A stretch of DNA of 6,441 nt from Chlamydiota bacterium (GTDB lineage Bacteria > Chlamydiota > Chlamydiia > Chlamydiales > Criblamydiaceae): contig JAJFMC010000151.1 of assembly GCA_021772365.1 (NCBI GenBank), positions 1 to 6,441 of the forward strand. The letters are read 5' to 3'. Positions 1 through 6,441 of the stretch are shown here, piece by piece. How positions within the stretch are numbered: the first letter of the stretch is position 1; each line of letters opens with the position of its first letter. The notes below the pieces were generated by a model, which worked only from the letters and a program-made list of their open reading frames with translations, was not told where the DNA came from and ran no database searches. Position numbers and translations under genes: made by a program.

Positions 1-1742
1 TGCTTGAGTCTGTGTGGTATTCGAAGTTTGCATTGGAAATTCCTTCTCTAGAGATTATTAACTCAACAGAAGGCGGCATAGGTTTTCCTGGTGTAGAAAA
101 CATACCTTTAAAAGAAGTTGCGGAGAGCCATTTAGATAAGCAGTATGATTTCGAAGGGCTTGTTCATTCATCAATACAGAGTCGGTGTCAGATGCCTTCG
201 GGTGTGAGTGGAGAAAAAATAGTTGATGTCCTCAAGACATTACACATAAGCATGGACAAGTGCTACGGTTTCTGCAAAAAAATCACCGAAGAATACAAAA
301 AGATGATCGCGAATATTGCCGAAGGCGGTACTTATCCATTCAACTTGGTGACTGAAGAAATTTCTAGCGAGGTATTAAAGCTTGACCAGGAAGACGCCTA
401 CCAAAACGTACTATTGGTTTACAACAACCATATCATGCACGTGATGCAGAACGAAATCCACAAACTGGAACTCGACAAAGAATGGCTTGATACTGACGAG
501 GTAAGCCAAGAGACTGCGGAGTTACATTCTGTAAGGTTTAACTTACTGAAAGAAGCTGTCGAAAAGAACACTGGTTTGATAAAAAATGCTTTGGGTGCCA
601 GTAACAGCAAAGTACAGAGTGAGAAATCTCACCCTTCCGTTTCACAAAAAGATTACCCTATTCTTGTTACAGAACCTTCTTCTGACGATACGTATTCTCT
701 CGAAGGAGGGAAGTTAACGATTAGAGACTCCTTTTTGGGGGTCGATATTTGTGAAGACTTTACCGGTGAGCCTTGTGAAAATGTTGCCGACACCTGTGCT
801 AAAGAAACTCAGCACGAGTGGTATTTATACGAGGGTCGCCTACATGGTCCGTCGATTTATAGAAATGAAGAAGGCAAGGTACTTTCCTCTACTTGGTATT
901 ACAATGGAAAGAAGGTAGGGCGTGCGGAGCAATATTATGATGATGGTTCTTTGTATAGTGTGACCAGGTATAAAGATGGTGAATTGCATGGCCCACAGGA
1001 TTACTATTATCGCGATGGTGTAGTCCGTACTCAGATTATTTATCGCGATGGACAGTATGATGGGACGGCACAATTGTTCTTCCCTAACGGCCAGATTAAA
1101 CGCGAAATTCATTACAAGGATGGTAATAAACACGGCAAAGAGATTTTATGGAACTTTGGGGGAGATAAAATTGGGGAGTTTGATTTCGAGGAAAATCAAC
1201 CTGTTGGAACAGGACGGGTATGGAGTCCATCAGGGAATGTTCTAAAAGAAGTATCTTTTACCCAAAGCACGGATCAAGGGGATGTGAAATTATGGAACGA
1301 GAAAGGTGAGATAATTGAGTTCCCTGAGGAGCAAGGAAAGGATTATTTCGACCTTGTTGCTATGAAGATGGAGACATTTACAAACAACCTTAGCCAAATG
1401 ACGGAAAGTCTCGAAACGTTAGGTCCTACCCTAGAAAAAGAGAGCTCTGGAAAAACAAGTTTTCTCTTTAGTGAACTAAAGAACGATGTCAACACCATTA
1501 AGGAAGAAATTAAGAAGCTTTTGGAACTGAATAAAAAACTGAAAGAAGATGCTGGGGTTAATAAAACGGACCAGAAAGAAGCGATTTGGAAGACACCAAC
1601 GACACAAGAGCTTCTGCAATCATTGATCGAACAGATGGTTGAACAGCTACGCGAGCAAATTGTGACGATACAGAATGCATTTATCGATATCATGAAATCG
1701 GTCATTGACAAGAACCCGCCTCCGGAAAATGACGCTAAATAA
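1..1742 (+). CDS. Maf/DUF115-type protein with MORN_2 repeats and C-terminal coiled coil (5' partial)
   Basis: The reading frame is open to the left edge (codons CTT GAG TCT precede the GTG at 12), so the GTG is probably internal and the true start lies upstream. Residue numbers count from that GTG. Residues 1-30 match the end of the Maf/DUF115 core, including the N-S-T-E-G-G motif at 17-22 followed by a P-G-V turn. Residues ~50-200 are charged and mostly helical. A linker signature at 232-251 (T-I-x-D, L-G-V-D-I, F-T) leads into six 24-residue MORN_2/YwqK-like units (275-418) and a decayed unit to ~437. Residues ~444-567 are helix-rich with heptad-like stretches at 484-513 and 530-566, suggesting coiled-coil oligomerisation. 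No signal peptide or membrane segment is visible in the part present. The downstream gene is a paralogue with the same layout. Known for the family: Maf proteins modify flagellin with nonulosonic acids. A sugar-transferase role here is inferred; the catalytic core is outside the window. Confidence 0.85.
   Translation, partial: LESVWYSKFALEIPSLEIINSTEGGIGFPGVENIPLKEVAESHLDKQYDFEGLVHSSIQSRCQMPSGVSGEKIVDVLKTLHISMDKCYGFCKKITEEYKKMIANIAEGGTYPFNLVTEEISSEVLKLDQEDAYQNVLLVYNNHIMHVMQNEIHKLELDKEWLDTDEVSQETAELHSVRFNLLKEAVEKNTGLIKNALGASNSKVQSEKSHPSVSQKDYPILVTEPSSDDTYSLEGGKLTIRDSFLGVDICEDFTGEPCENVADTCAKETQHEWYLYEGRLHGPSIYRNEEGKVLSSTWYYNGKKVGRAEQYYDDGSLYSVTRYKDGELHGPQDYYYRDGVVRTQIIYRDGQYDGTAQLFFPNGQIKREIHYKDGNKHGKEILWNFGGDKIGEFDFEENQPVGTGRVWSPSGNVLKEVSFTQSTDQGDVKLWNEKGEIIEFPEEQGKDYFDLVAMKMETFTNNLSQMTESLETLGPTLEKESSGKTSFLFSELKNDVNTIKEEIKKLLELNKKLKEDAGVNKTDQKEAIWKTPTTQELLQSLIEQMVEQLREQIVTIQNAFIDIMKSVIDKNPPPENDAK
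831..1322 (+). repeat. MORN_2/YwqK-like protein repeats, 24-residue period (first paralogue)
   Basis: The protein shows a strict 24-residue period. The D/N-G turn that opens each unit has its glycine at residues 275, 299, 323, 347 and 371; position 395, where the next is expected, is Asn. The unit reads roughly G-x-x-x-G, four residues, an aromatic pair, x-D/N-G, then seven residues ending in Tyr-x. Six units are clear, and a seventh (419-437) is decayed but keeps a K-G turn. Unit 1 aligns best with unit 2 of the downstream paralogue, so the order of units is conserved between the two genes. Such repeats form beta-hairpin ladders. The database label 'YwqK antitoxin' is a family name only; no toxin gene is present here. 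Confidence 0.85.
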
Positions 1743-1743
1743 C

Positions 1744-4593
1744 ATGAAAAATACCAGAGAACCCATTAGTTACAGTGACGAATTTTATGAGAAAAACTTG
1801 GAAAAGTATTCTCTTTACGACCCGTTGACAGCTATTAAGCTCAGTATGTATGACTTTAGCGATTACGAGTACTGCTACACACATTTAGGCGAGCTTAATC
1901 TATTAAGAAATATCACTCATCAAGATATCTATTACCACGACATGAGTGGTGCTTATGAAGAGGCCAAAGATTGGTACAGAAGTAAAGATTTATCACAACA
2001 CAGAGTTGTGTTTCTCTTTGGGCTAGGATTGGGTTATTATTACAAAACGATAAAACTCTGGCTAGACCAAAACCCGCATAATCGGTTGATTTTTCTTGAA
2101 GATGAGTTAGGTGTTATCAATCGATTTCTTGGAACGAATCTAGCCACTGAAATACTAGACAACCCGCAGGTGATCATCCACTACCTTGACATCTATCCAT
2201 CAACAAACCCTCAAGTCTCCGTCCACCAGAGCATTAATCATTTACTAAAAGGGTACATCCGCTACAACTCCTTTTTAGGTTCTACCAAACTCTATACACA
2301 ATGGAAAGAGAGCATTTGCTTTTTGATCAGGGATGTTATTTTCTATATTTCTAGTTGGTATCTCGTCGTTAGCAATGAAATTCTTGCGAAAAAATCGGGT
2401 GTCCTTACTAACCACTATCATAATATTTTGAGGCAGTATCGATCATCTGAAGGACATTCTTTCAGAGGGTTATTCAAGGATGTTCCTGCAATTATTTGCG
2501 GTGCTGGACCATCAATCACCAATCATATTGATGAGTTGAAAAAAGTGAATGGCGAAGCCGTTATATTCGGCTCCGGAACGGGGATGAATGTTCTAAATTA
2601 TTATGGAATTACTCCTCACTTTGGTGTTGGTCTTGATCCGACGAGTTCGCAAGGGACGCGCATACGAACGAATAATGCCTACGAGGTACCCTATTTCTAC
2701 CGTCCCCGTTTTGAGTGGAAAAGTTTTGACCTTCATCACGGTCCGAAGATTTATATTCAGGGGTACCCTTATAGTAATCTAAGCAGTTGGTTTGACGAAG
2801 AACTGGGGCTCGATCTTGAAGAGCTTCCAGACCATGGGATTAGCAGCACAAACTTCTCTATGCAGATAGCCCGCTTGATGGGATGTAATCCGATCATTCT
2901 TTTGGGCATCGACCTCGCATATATTGACTCTTCACGCTATCCACCAATTATATCTGCACATCCAACCGACTCTCGTAAGCAGAAAGAAGAAATTTTCAAC
3001 CAGTCTGAAGTACCGGTGTACGGCAAGACTAATTCCGGTACTGATACGATCACAAAAATAGAGTGGTTTGAAGAAGCTAAAACGATTAACTCCTTCAAGC
3101 GCCACAGTCCGGAAATATCGCTTATTTCCTGCTCTGGGGAGGGATTGGCAGTAAACGGTGTTGAATTTATGGGTTTTTCTGAGGCCAAAGAAAAACATCT
3201 TACAAATTTTTATGACATCAGCAATAGGATTCATGCCCAAGCAGAGAAATCGAAGCCGTGTGTAGATAAAGAGGCCGGTTTTGAAAAGATGAAACAGTGG
3301 AATGCAAGTCTACATCAATGCAACAAATATTTTCATGAAATGGATGAAGAACTGGGAACGTTATGGAATAGCTGCCAAAGAGGAGAGAAGTTAGGTGTTC
3401 CACCCTATACAGCGAAGATCGCATTACTAGAAGCAGAATTGTGGGATGAGCCTGCTTCTAAAGATCAAATGATTGACTATATCAATCTCGTTGATGATAT
3501 GGCGATAGACAAAAAATTAAGACATCGATGCTATATTGATGAAGGTTCATATATCAATAAAAACTTGCAACAGATAGAAATAGACATCAACTACCTAACA
3601 TTTTTTCAATCCCATATAAGCTATCGCGATGAACACCTTAATAAAATGATAGAAAAATATGTTGAAGAAGAAGCCGAGCTATCGACAGATCATCATGATG
3701 GAATAAAACACACTTCAGAAGTGAAGATGGATGAGGAATCATACATAGCAAAAGACGGTTTTATCACCATCAACGACGTTGAATTGGGAGTGAATATTTC
3801 TGTTCCATTCACTCCACAAATGATTCCTGAAGACCTTATAAACCTCGAGAAAACTGAGGATTATCTCAAAGACATTTACTTAGAATATGAAGGAGAAAAA
3901 GACGGTCAGTTTTTACGTTACAATTCTGATTGTGTTTTGGAAGCAGAGATGTTTTACAACAATGGCAAGCTACATGGACCTAGCACACATTTTCATGAAA
4001 ATGGCGTTATCCTCTCACGTTCATGGTATATCGATGGAAAAAAAGAGGGAAAGACTTGGCAGCGGTATGTTTCCGGAGGATTATACAGCTTGCAACGCTT
4101 CCGTAATGGAGTCTGGAATGGTTTACAGGAATATTTTCACGAAAACGGATATTTAAAATCATCCCATAGCTATAGCGATGGTCTTTTTGATGGTGAAGTT
4201 AAACTATACTACGAGAACGGTCGCCTAAAAAGAGAGCTGTCTTATATTAGTGGTAAGCTCGATGGGGTCGAACGTTACTACTCTTATAAGGGACAGTTGA
4301 TTTGGGAAGCAAATTACTCCGAAGGCACTCCGGTAGGACTTGCGCAAGTGTGGCACAGCAACGGAACACTCTCTCGTCAATATGAGTATTCTGATGATCA
4401 TTCGCGCTACACATTAAGAGAGTGGGACAGCAAGGGAAATCTTATAGCCAAGGAAGTTAATTTGTTGGAAAACTTGCAACAAATCAATGAACGGCGTCAG
4501 AATAATTTAATGAAGGCGGTAGGAAAGTTCGACAAAGACATGATGCACCTACAATATTTGACAAAGCAAGAGAGAAGTGTATTTATCTATTGA
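1744..4593 (+). CDS. Maf/DUF115 glycosyltransferase-like protein with C-terminal MORN_2 repeats
   Basis: About 949 aa, numbered from the ATG at 1744. An N-terminal Rossmann-like part has F-L-F-G-L-G-L-G-Y at 90-98 and an acidic strand end (L-E-D, 118-120), as in Maf proteins. The DUF115 core has P-A-I-I-C-G-A-G-P-S at 248-257, a G-x-D-P strand around 298-301, and G-C-N-P-I-I-L-L-G-I-D-L-A at 380-392. It ends with S-C-S-G-E-G-L-A at 462-469, a variant of the usual T-E-G-G motif. Then come a helical region (~480-655), a linker signature at 672-690, seven 24-residue MORN_2 units (717-884) plus a partial one to ~903, and a short charged helical tail. No signal peptide or membrane segment is visible. 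In-frame alternatives are the ATG at 1729 (954 aa, overlapping the upstream gene by 14 bases) and the TTG at 1705; none has a convincing Shine-Dalgarno. I prefer 1744 because it sits one base after the upstream stop, suiting translational reinitiation. Known: bacterial Maf proteins transfer nonulosonic acids to flagellin. The substrate here is unknown, and the MptE pterin name should not be taken as its function. Confidence 0.87.
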   Translation: MKNTREPISYSDEFYEKNLEKYSLYDPLTAIKLSMYDFSDYEYCYTHLGELNLLRNITHQDIYYHDMSGAYEEAKDWYRSKDLSQHRVVFLFGLGLGYYYKTIKLWLDQNPHNRLIFLEDELGVINRFLGTNLATEILDNPQVIIHYLDIYPSTNPQVSVHQSINHLLKGYIRYNSFLGSTKLYTQWKESICFLIRDVIFYISSWYLVVSNEILAKKSGVLTNHYHNILRQYRSSEGHSFRGLFKDVPAIICGAGPSITNHIDELKKVNGEAVIFGSGTGMNVLNYYGITPHFGVGLDPTSSQGTRIRTNNAYEVPYFYRPRFEWKSFDLHHGPKIYIQGYPYSNLSSWFDEELGLDLEELPDHGISSTNFSMQIARLMGCNPIILLGIDLAYIDSSRYPPIISAHPTDSRKQKEEIFNQSEVPVYGKTNSGTDTITKIEWFEEAKTINSFKRHSPEISLISCSGEGLAVNGVEFMGFSEAKEKHLTNFYDISNRIHAQAEKSKPCVDKEAGFEKMKQWNASLHQCNKYFHEMDEELGTLWNSCQRGEKLGVPPYTAKIALLEAELWDEPASKDQMIDYINLVDDMAIDKKLRHRCYIDEGSYINKNLQQIEIDINYLTFFQSHISYRDEHLNKMIEKYVEEEAELSTDHHDGIKHTSEVKMDEESYIAKDGFITINDVELGVNISVPFTPQMIPEDLINLEKTEDYLKDIYLEYEGEKDGQFLRYNSDCVLEAEMFYNNGKLHGPSTHFHENGVILSRSWYIDGKKEGKTWQRYVSGGLYSLQRFRNGVWNGLQEYFHENGYLKSSHSYSDGLFDGEVKLYYENGRLKRELSYISGKLDGVERYYSYKGQLIWEANYSEGTPVGLAQVWHSNGTLSRQYEYSDDHSRYTLREWDSKGNLIAKEVNLLENLQQINERRQNNLMKAVGKFDKDMMHLQYLTKQERSVFIY
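3886..4452 (+). repeat. MORN_2/YwqK-like protein repeats, 24-residue period (second paralogue)
   Basis: Opening glycines fall at residues 717, 741, 765, 789, 813, 837 and 861, exactly 24 apart, which gives seven full units and a partial eighth (885-903). Typical units contain D/N-G-K-x-x-G-P followed by aromatic-H-E-N-G-x-x. The block has one more recognisable unit at its N-terminal end than the upstream gene. Units 2 to 7 match the upstream units 1 to 6 in order, which points to duplication of the whole gene, not independent repeat expansion. Confidence 0.87.
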
Positions 4594-5825
4594 GCCATCA
4601 AATGCGTGTAAGATTCAAATGCTAGCAGCGACAGATTGAGAATCAATCCTACGTAGGGTACAAAGATAGGTACTTTGAAATCACTTTTCCCTTTATTATT
4701 CCTTCTTTTAATCAGAATGAGTGATAAATTGATCGTAGAAAAAATAATCAAAATGACGAATGTAGTGGTCTTCGCGAGGACAAGATGTTCTAAGGCAACC
4801 ATCAAAATAAAAGTGATGACACCGACAATAGCAGTAGCTACGAGGGGTGTTTTTGTTCTAGGGTGAACATAAGAAAATATTTTCGGAGCCATTCTTTGTC
4901 GCGCCATTCCATAGATAACCCTTGAAGCCATAAGAATCTGAACCAATCCTCCATTGATTAGTGAGGTCACTCCAATAATCCCTACCATCCATTTTGCATT
5001 TTCTCCTTTAGAGGCCACCAAATCAGCAAGAGGAGTTTCACTTTTCGTGAAATCTTCAACGGAGATTGCTGAAACTGCCACGAAGCAGACAAGAATATAA
5101 AGGATAGAAGAGACAAATAACGATATAAGGATCGCTTTGTATAGTGTTTTTCTTGGCGATTTTACCTCTTCCGCCATATTGACCATATCTTCGAATCCGA
5201 TGAATGCGTAAAACGACAAAAATGACCCCAAGAACACTGACTTCATGTCTGCGATGGTGATTGGTGGGAGAAGGTCTGTCATGTTTTCAGCGTAATATGA
5301 CAAACTTCCAGATCCACCGAGGTAGATGATATAGATGAGACCGCCAATCTCCACAAGTGTGATAATGCAGGCTATACCCACCGACCAGCTAACTCCCCAG
5401 GCTGCCAAGACAGATACGAATAGCACGACGAGAAATTTTGTCAGATATATATCGAAATGGTAAAACAAATGGAAGTAACCGATGAACGAGCTTAAAATGG
5501 ATGACGAGGAGACAACCCCCGTAATAATTGTTAACCATCCTACTAAAATAGCAATCTGATTATTTCTAAAGCCTTCCCTTACATAGGCAGCTTCTCCTGC
5601 ACATTTTGGGAGAAGAGAGCTCAACTCTCCGTAAGACAGACTTGTAAATAAAGCGATGATAGCAGAAACAATAAATGCGTATGGGGTGAACACTCCTGAG
5701 ACGTGAATCACTTCACCTATTAAACCGTAGATTCCCGCACCTACCATAGTTCCGATACCGTAAAGGGTAATGACTGGTAGGGAAAGAATCCTGTTTAAAG
5801 TCAATATTATTGGTTTTTTTACCAT
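4587..5825 (-). CDS. APC-superfamily amino acid permease
   Basis: A 412-residue integral membrane transporter that probably moves an amino acid or amine across the inner membrane by proton symport or exchange. By eye it has about 11 hydrophobic segments, slightly fewer than the usual 12. TM1 carries the broken-helix substrate motif G-I-G-T-M-V-G-A-G-I at 23-32. The TM2-TM3 loop has the family signature G-E-L-S-S-L-L-P-K-C-A-G-E at 66-78. TM6 has F-Y-A-F-I-G-F-E at 205-212 followed by E-E-V-K-S-P-R-K-T. The loop after TM8 has Y-G-M-A-R-Q-R-M-A-P at 305-314, then V-H-P-R-T-K-T-P, typical of the family. The start ATG follows a weak AGGG ribosome-binding site and is the first gene start after the upstream stop, 16 bases away, so the two minus-strand genes probably form an operon. 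The TAG stop lies inside the convergent Maf-MORN gene. Substrate cannot be told from sequence. Confidence 0.9.
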   Translation of the reverse strand: MVKKPIILTLNRILSLPVITLYGIGTMVGAGIYGLIGEVIHVSGVFTPYAFIVSAIIALFTSLSYGELSSLLPKCAGEAAYVREGFRNNQIAILVGWLTIITGVVSSSSILSSFIGYFHLFYHFDIYLTKFLVVLFVSVLAAWGVSWSVGIACIITLVEIGGLIYIIYLGGSGSLSYYAENMTDLLPPITIADMKSVFLGSFLSFYAFIGFEDMVNMAEEVKSPRKTLYKAILISLFVSSILYILVCFVAVSAISVEDFTKSETPLADLVASKGENAKWMVGIIGVTSLINGGLVQILMASRVIYGMARQRMAPKIFSYVHPRTKTPLVATAIVGVITFILMVALEHLVLAKTTTFVILIIFSTINLSLILIKRRNNKGKSDFKVPIFVPYVGLILNLSLLAFESYTHLMAQ

Positions 5826-5831
5826 ATGAGC

Positions 5832-5836
5832 CCTAG
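5832..5836 (-). promoter_or_regulatory. weak ribosome binding site of the APC permease
   Basis: On the minus strand the bases just before the start read CTAGGGCTCATATG. The AGGG core sits about five to six bases from the ATG at 5825, a short but usable spacing. It lies in the 16-base gap after the TGA of the upstream UbiA-type gene. It supports the chosen start, although translation may also depend on coupling to the upstream gene. Confidence 0.4.
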
Positions 5837-5841
5837 CTGTA

Positions 5842-6441
5842 TCACATACCTTTATAGGTTATGAAATAGATGCTACTAACGATCCATCCGAGGACGGCGG
5901 CGATAATGTGCTTATCTTTGAATAGGTCTGTAGAAGGATCCCCTGCGCTATTGGAGTGGTGTAGGGTAAAGATATATCTGAAAAGAGCGTATATAACAAA
6001 AGGGACGGTATAAATGAGGTCGTCGGTTTGATGAATTCTCTGAGTGTCCGGACTCATCGTGTAAAGGCTATAGGTGATGATCACACAGGTCGCACAGATC
6101 GTGATGATGTCATCAAGAAAAGATGTACGATAGAGTTTTAACACATGTCTGTGCTTTTCTTTGCTGCTATTTTGAAGGCTTACCAACTCTGCCCTTCGTT
6201 TAGTGAATCCAAGAAACAGTGTGATCATGAGTCCACACAGTACCACCCATTTCGAAGGAGGAATTCCTAACCCCACTGTTCCTGCCATGATACGTAACAT
6301 AAATCCCGTTGCAATACAAAACACATCCATAATAACGACATGTTTTAGTCGTATACTATAAAAAATATTAAGGATAGCGTAAGAAAGAACAATTAAAAGA
6401 ACTTTATAACCAACGAACATCGCAAGTACGACCCCCGTAAT
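5842..6441 (-). CDS. UbiA-family decaprenyl-phosphate phosphoribosyltransferase-like protein (5' partial)
   Basis: The C-terminal ~199 residues of a UbiA-superfamily membrane prenyltransferase. The frame is open through the right edge, so the first Met in view (6420) is probably internal; numbering below counts from it. Members of this subfamily move phosphoribose from PRPP to a polyprenyl phosphate, the first committed step to polyprenyl-phosphoryl arabinose or ribose donors in mycobacteria (Rv3806c) and relatives. Supporting motifs are Y-S-I-R-L-K-H at 21-27, then D32, G-F-M-L-R at 39-43 and A-G at 46-47. Further on come K-R-R-A-E-L at 74-79, T-Y-S-L-Y-T-M near 116-122, Y-T-V-P-F-V-I-Y at 137-144, F-R-Y at 147-149 and G-D-P at 160-162. 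About six transmembrane helices are visible. The N-terminal Asp-rich metal/diphosphate motif (NDxxDxxxD type) lies outside the window, so catalytic competence cannot be judged. It is followed after 16 bases by an APC permease on the same strand. Confidence 0.85.
   Translation of the reverse strand: MTGVVLAMFVGYKVLLIVLSYAILNIFYSIRLKHVVIMDVFCIATGFMLRIMAGTVGLGIPPSKWVVLCGLMITLFLGFTKRRAELVSLQNSSKEKHRHVLKLYRTSFLDDIITICATCVIITYSLYTMSPDTQRIHQTDDLIYTVPFVIYALFRYIFTLHHSNSAGDPSTDLFKDKHIIAAVLGWIVSSIYFITYKGM

Noticed and set aside
840..1133. Minus-strand open frame of 97 codons opposite the first MORN repeat block
   Set aside because: It lies antisense to a strong coding repeat; its Ile-rich sequence reflects the repetitive D-G and Y codons read backwards.
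1343..1711. Minus-strand open frame of 122 codons opposite the coiled-coil region
   Set aside because: Ser/Phe-rich composition is the usual mirror of Lys/Glu/Leu-rich helical coding sequence; no family resemblance.
2932..3240. Overlapping minus-strand frames opposite the second Maf core
   Set aside because: They overlap each other and a well-supported gene, and show no ribosome binding site or conserved motif.
3887..4156. Plus-strand frame of 89 codons inside the second MORN block
   Set aside because: Out-of-frame shadow of the repeat region with no recognisable domain.
831..4452. Toxin-antitoxin system suggested by the YwqK-antitoxin name of the repeats
   Set aside because: The name comes from one MORN_2 protein family; no toxin-like gene is adjacent, and the repeats sit in large multidomain proteins.
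1744..4593. Folate/methanopterin pathway enzyme (MptE-like 6-hydroxymethylpterin diphosphokinase)
   Set aside because: The pterin activity belongs to archaeal relatives; the domain layout here fits the bacterial Maf type, and no pterin genes are nearby.
4648..4657. Perfect 10-base palindrome CCTACGTAGG
   Set aside because: It falls inside the permease coding sequence (Y-V-G-L region), has no loop and no T-run, and is not repeated; probably chance.

Overview
The window holds four protein genes and almost no non-coding DNA. Two plus-strand genes (positions 1-1742 and 1744-4593) converge on two minus-strand genes (4587-5825 and 5842-6441). The outer genes on both sides run off the window, so each lacks its N-terminal part. 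I see no rRNA, tRNA, mobile element, CRISPR array or long intergenic region.

Plus-strand half: two tandem paralogues with the same unusual layout. Each joins a Maf/DUF115-type domain (the family databases call '6-hydroxymethylpterin diphosphokinase MptE-like'; the characterised bacterial members are motility-associated nonulosonate transferases of the Maf type) to a helical middle region. This is followed by a short shared linker signature and then a run of 24-residue MORN_2/YwqK-like repeats. The second gene is essentially complete, about 949 aa, and shows the whole architecture. The first shows only the last ~25 residues of the Maf core plus everything after it, and it carries an extra C-terminal helical, probably coiled-coil, domain. 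The genes are separated by one base (TAA-C-ATG), so they are very likely co-transcribed and translationally coupled.

Minus-strand half: a UbiA-superfamily membrane enzyme that closely fits the decaprenyl-phosphate phosphoribosyltransferase family comes first (N-terminus outside the window). It is followed 16 bases later by an APC-superfamily amino acid permease. The permease stop codon lies inside the end of the second Maf-MORN gene, giving a 7-base convergent overlap with no room for a dedicated terminator.

Organism: a bacterium with moderately AT-rich DNA and compact gene packing. Nothing here is a taxonomic marker. Maf-like proteins with MORN_2 repeats and an APC permease would fit a host-associated Gram-negative (for example the Chlamydiae/PVC group), but that is a low-confidence guess. 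The most novel element is the tandem Maf-MORN pair. A plausible but untested reading is sugar transfer onto a protein or cell-surface acceptor, with the repeats acting as the binding or scaffolding module.
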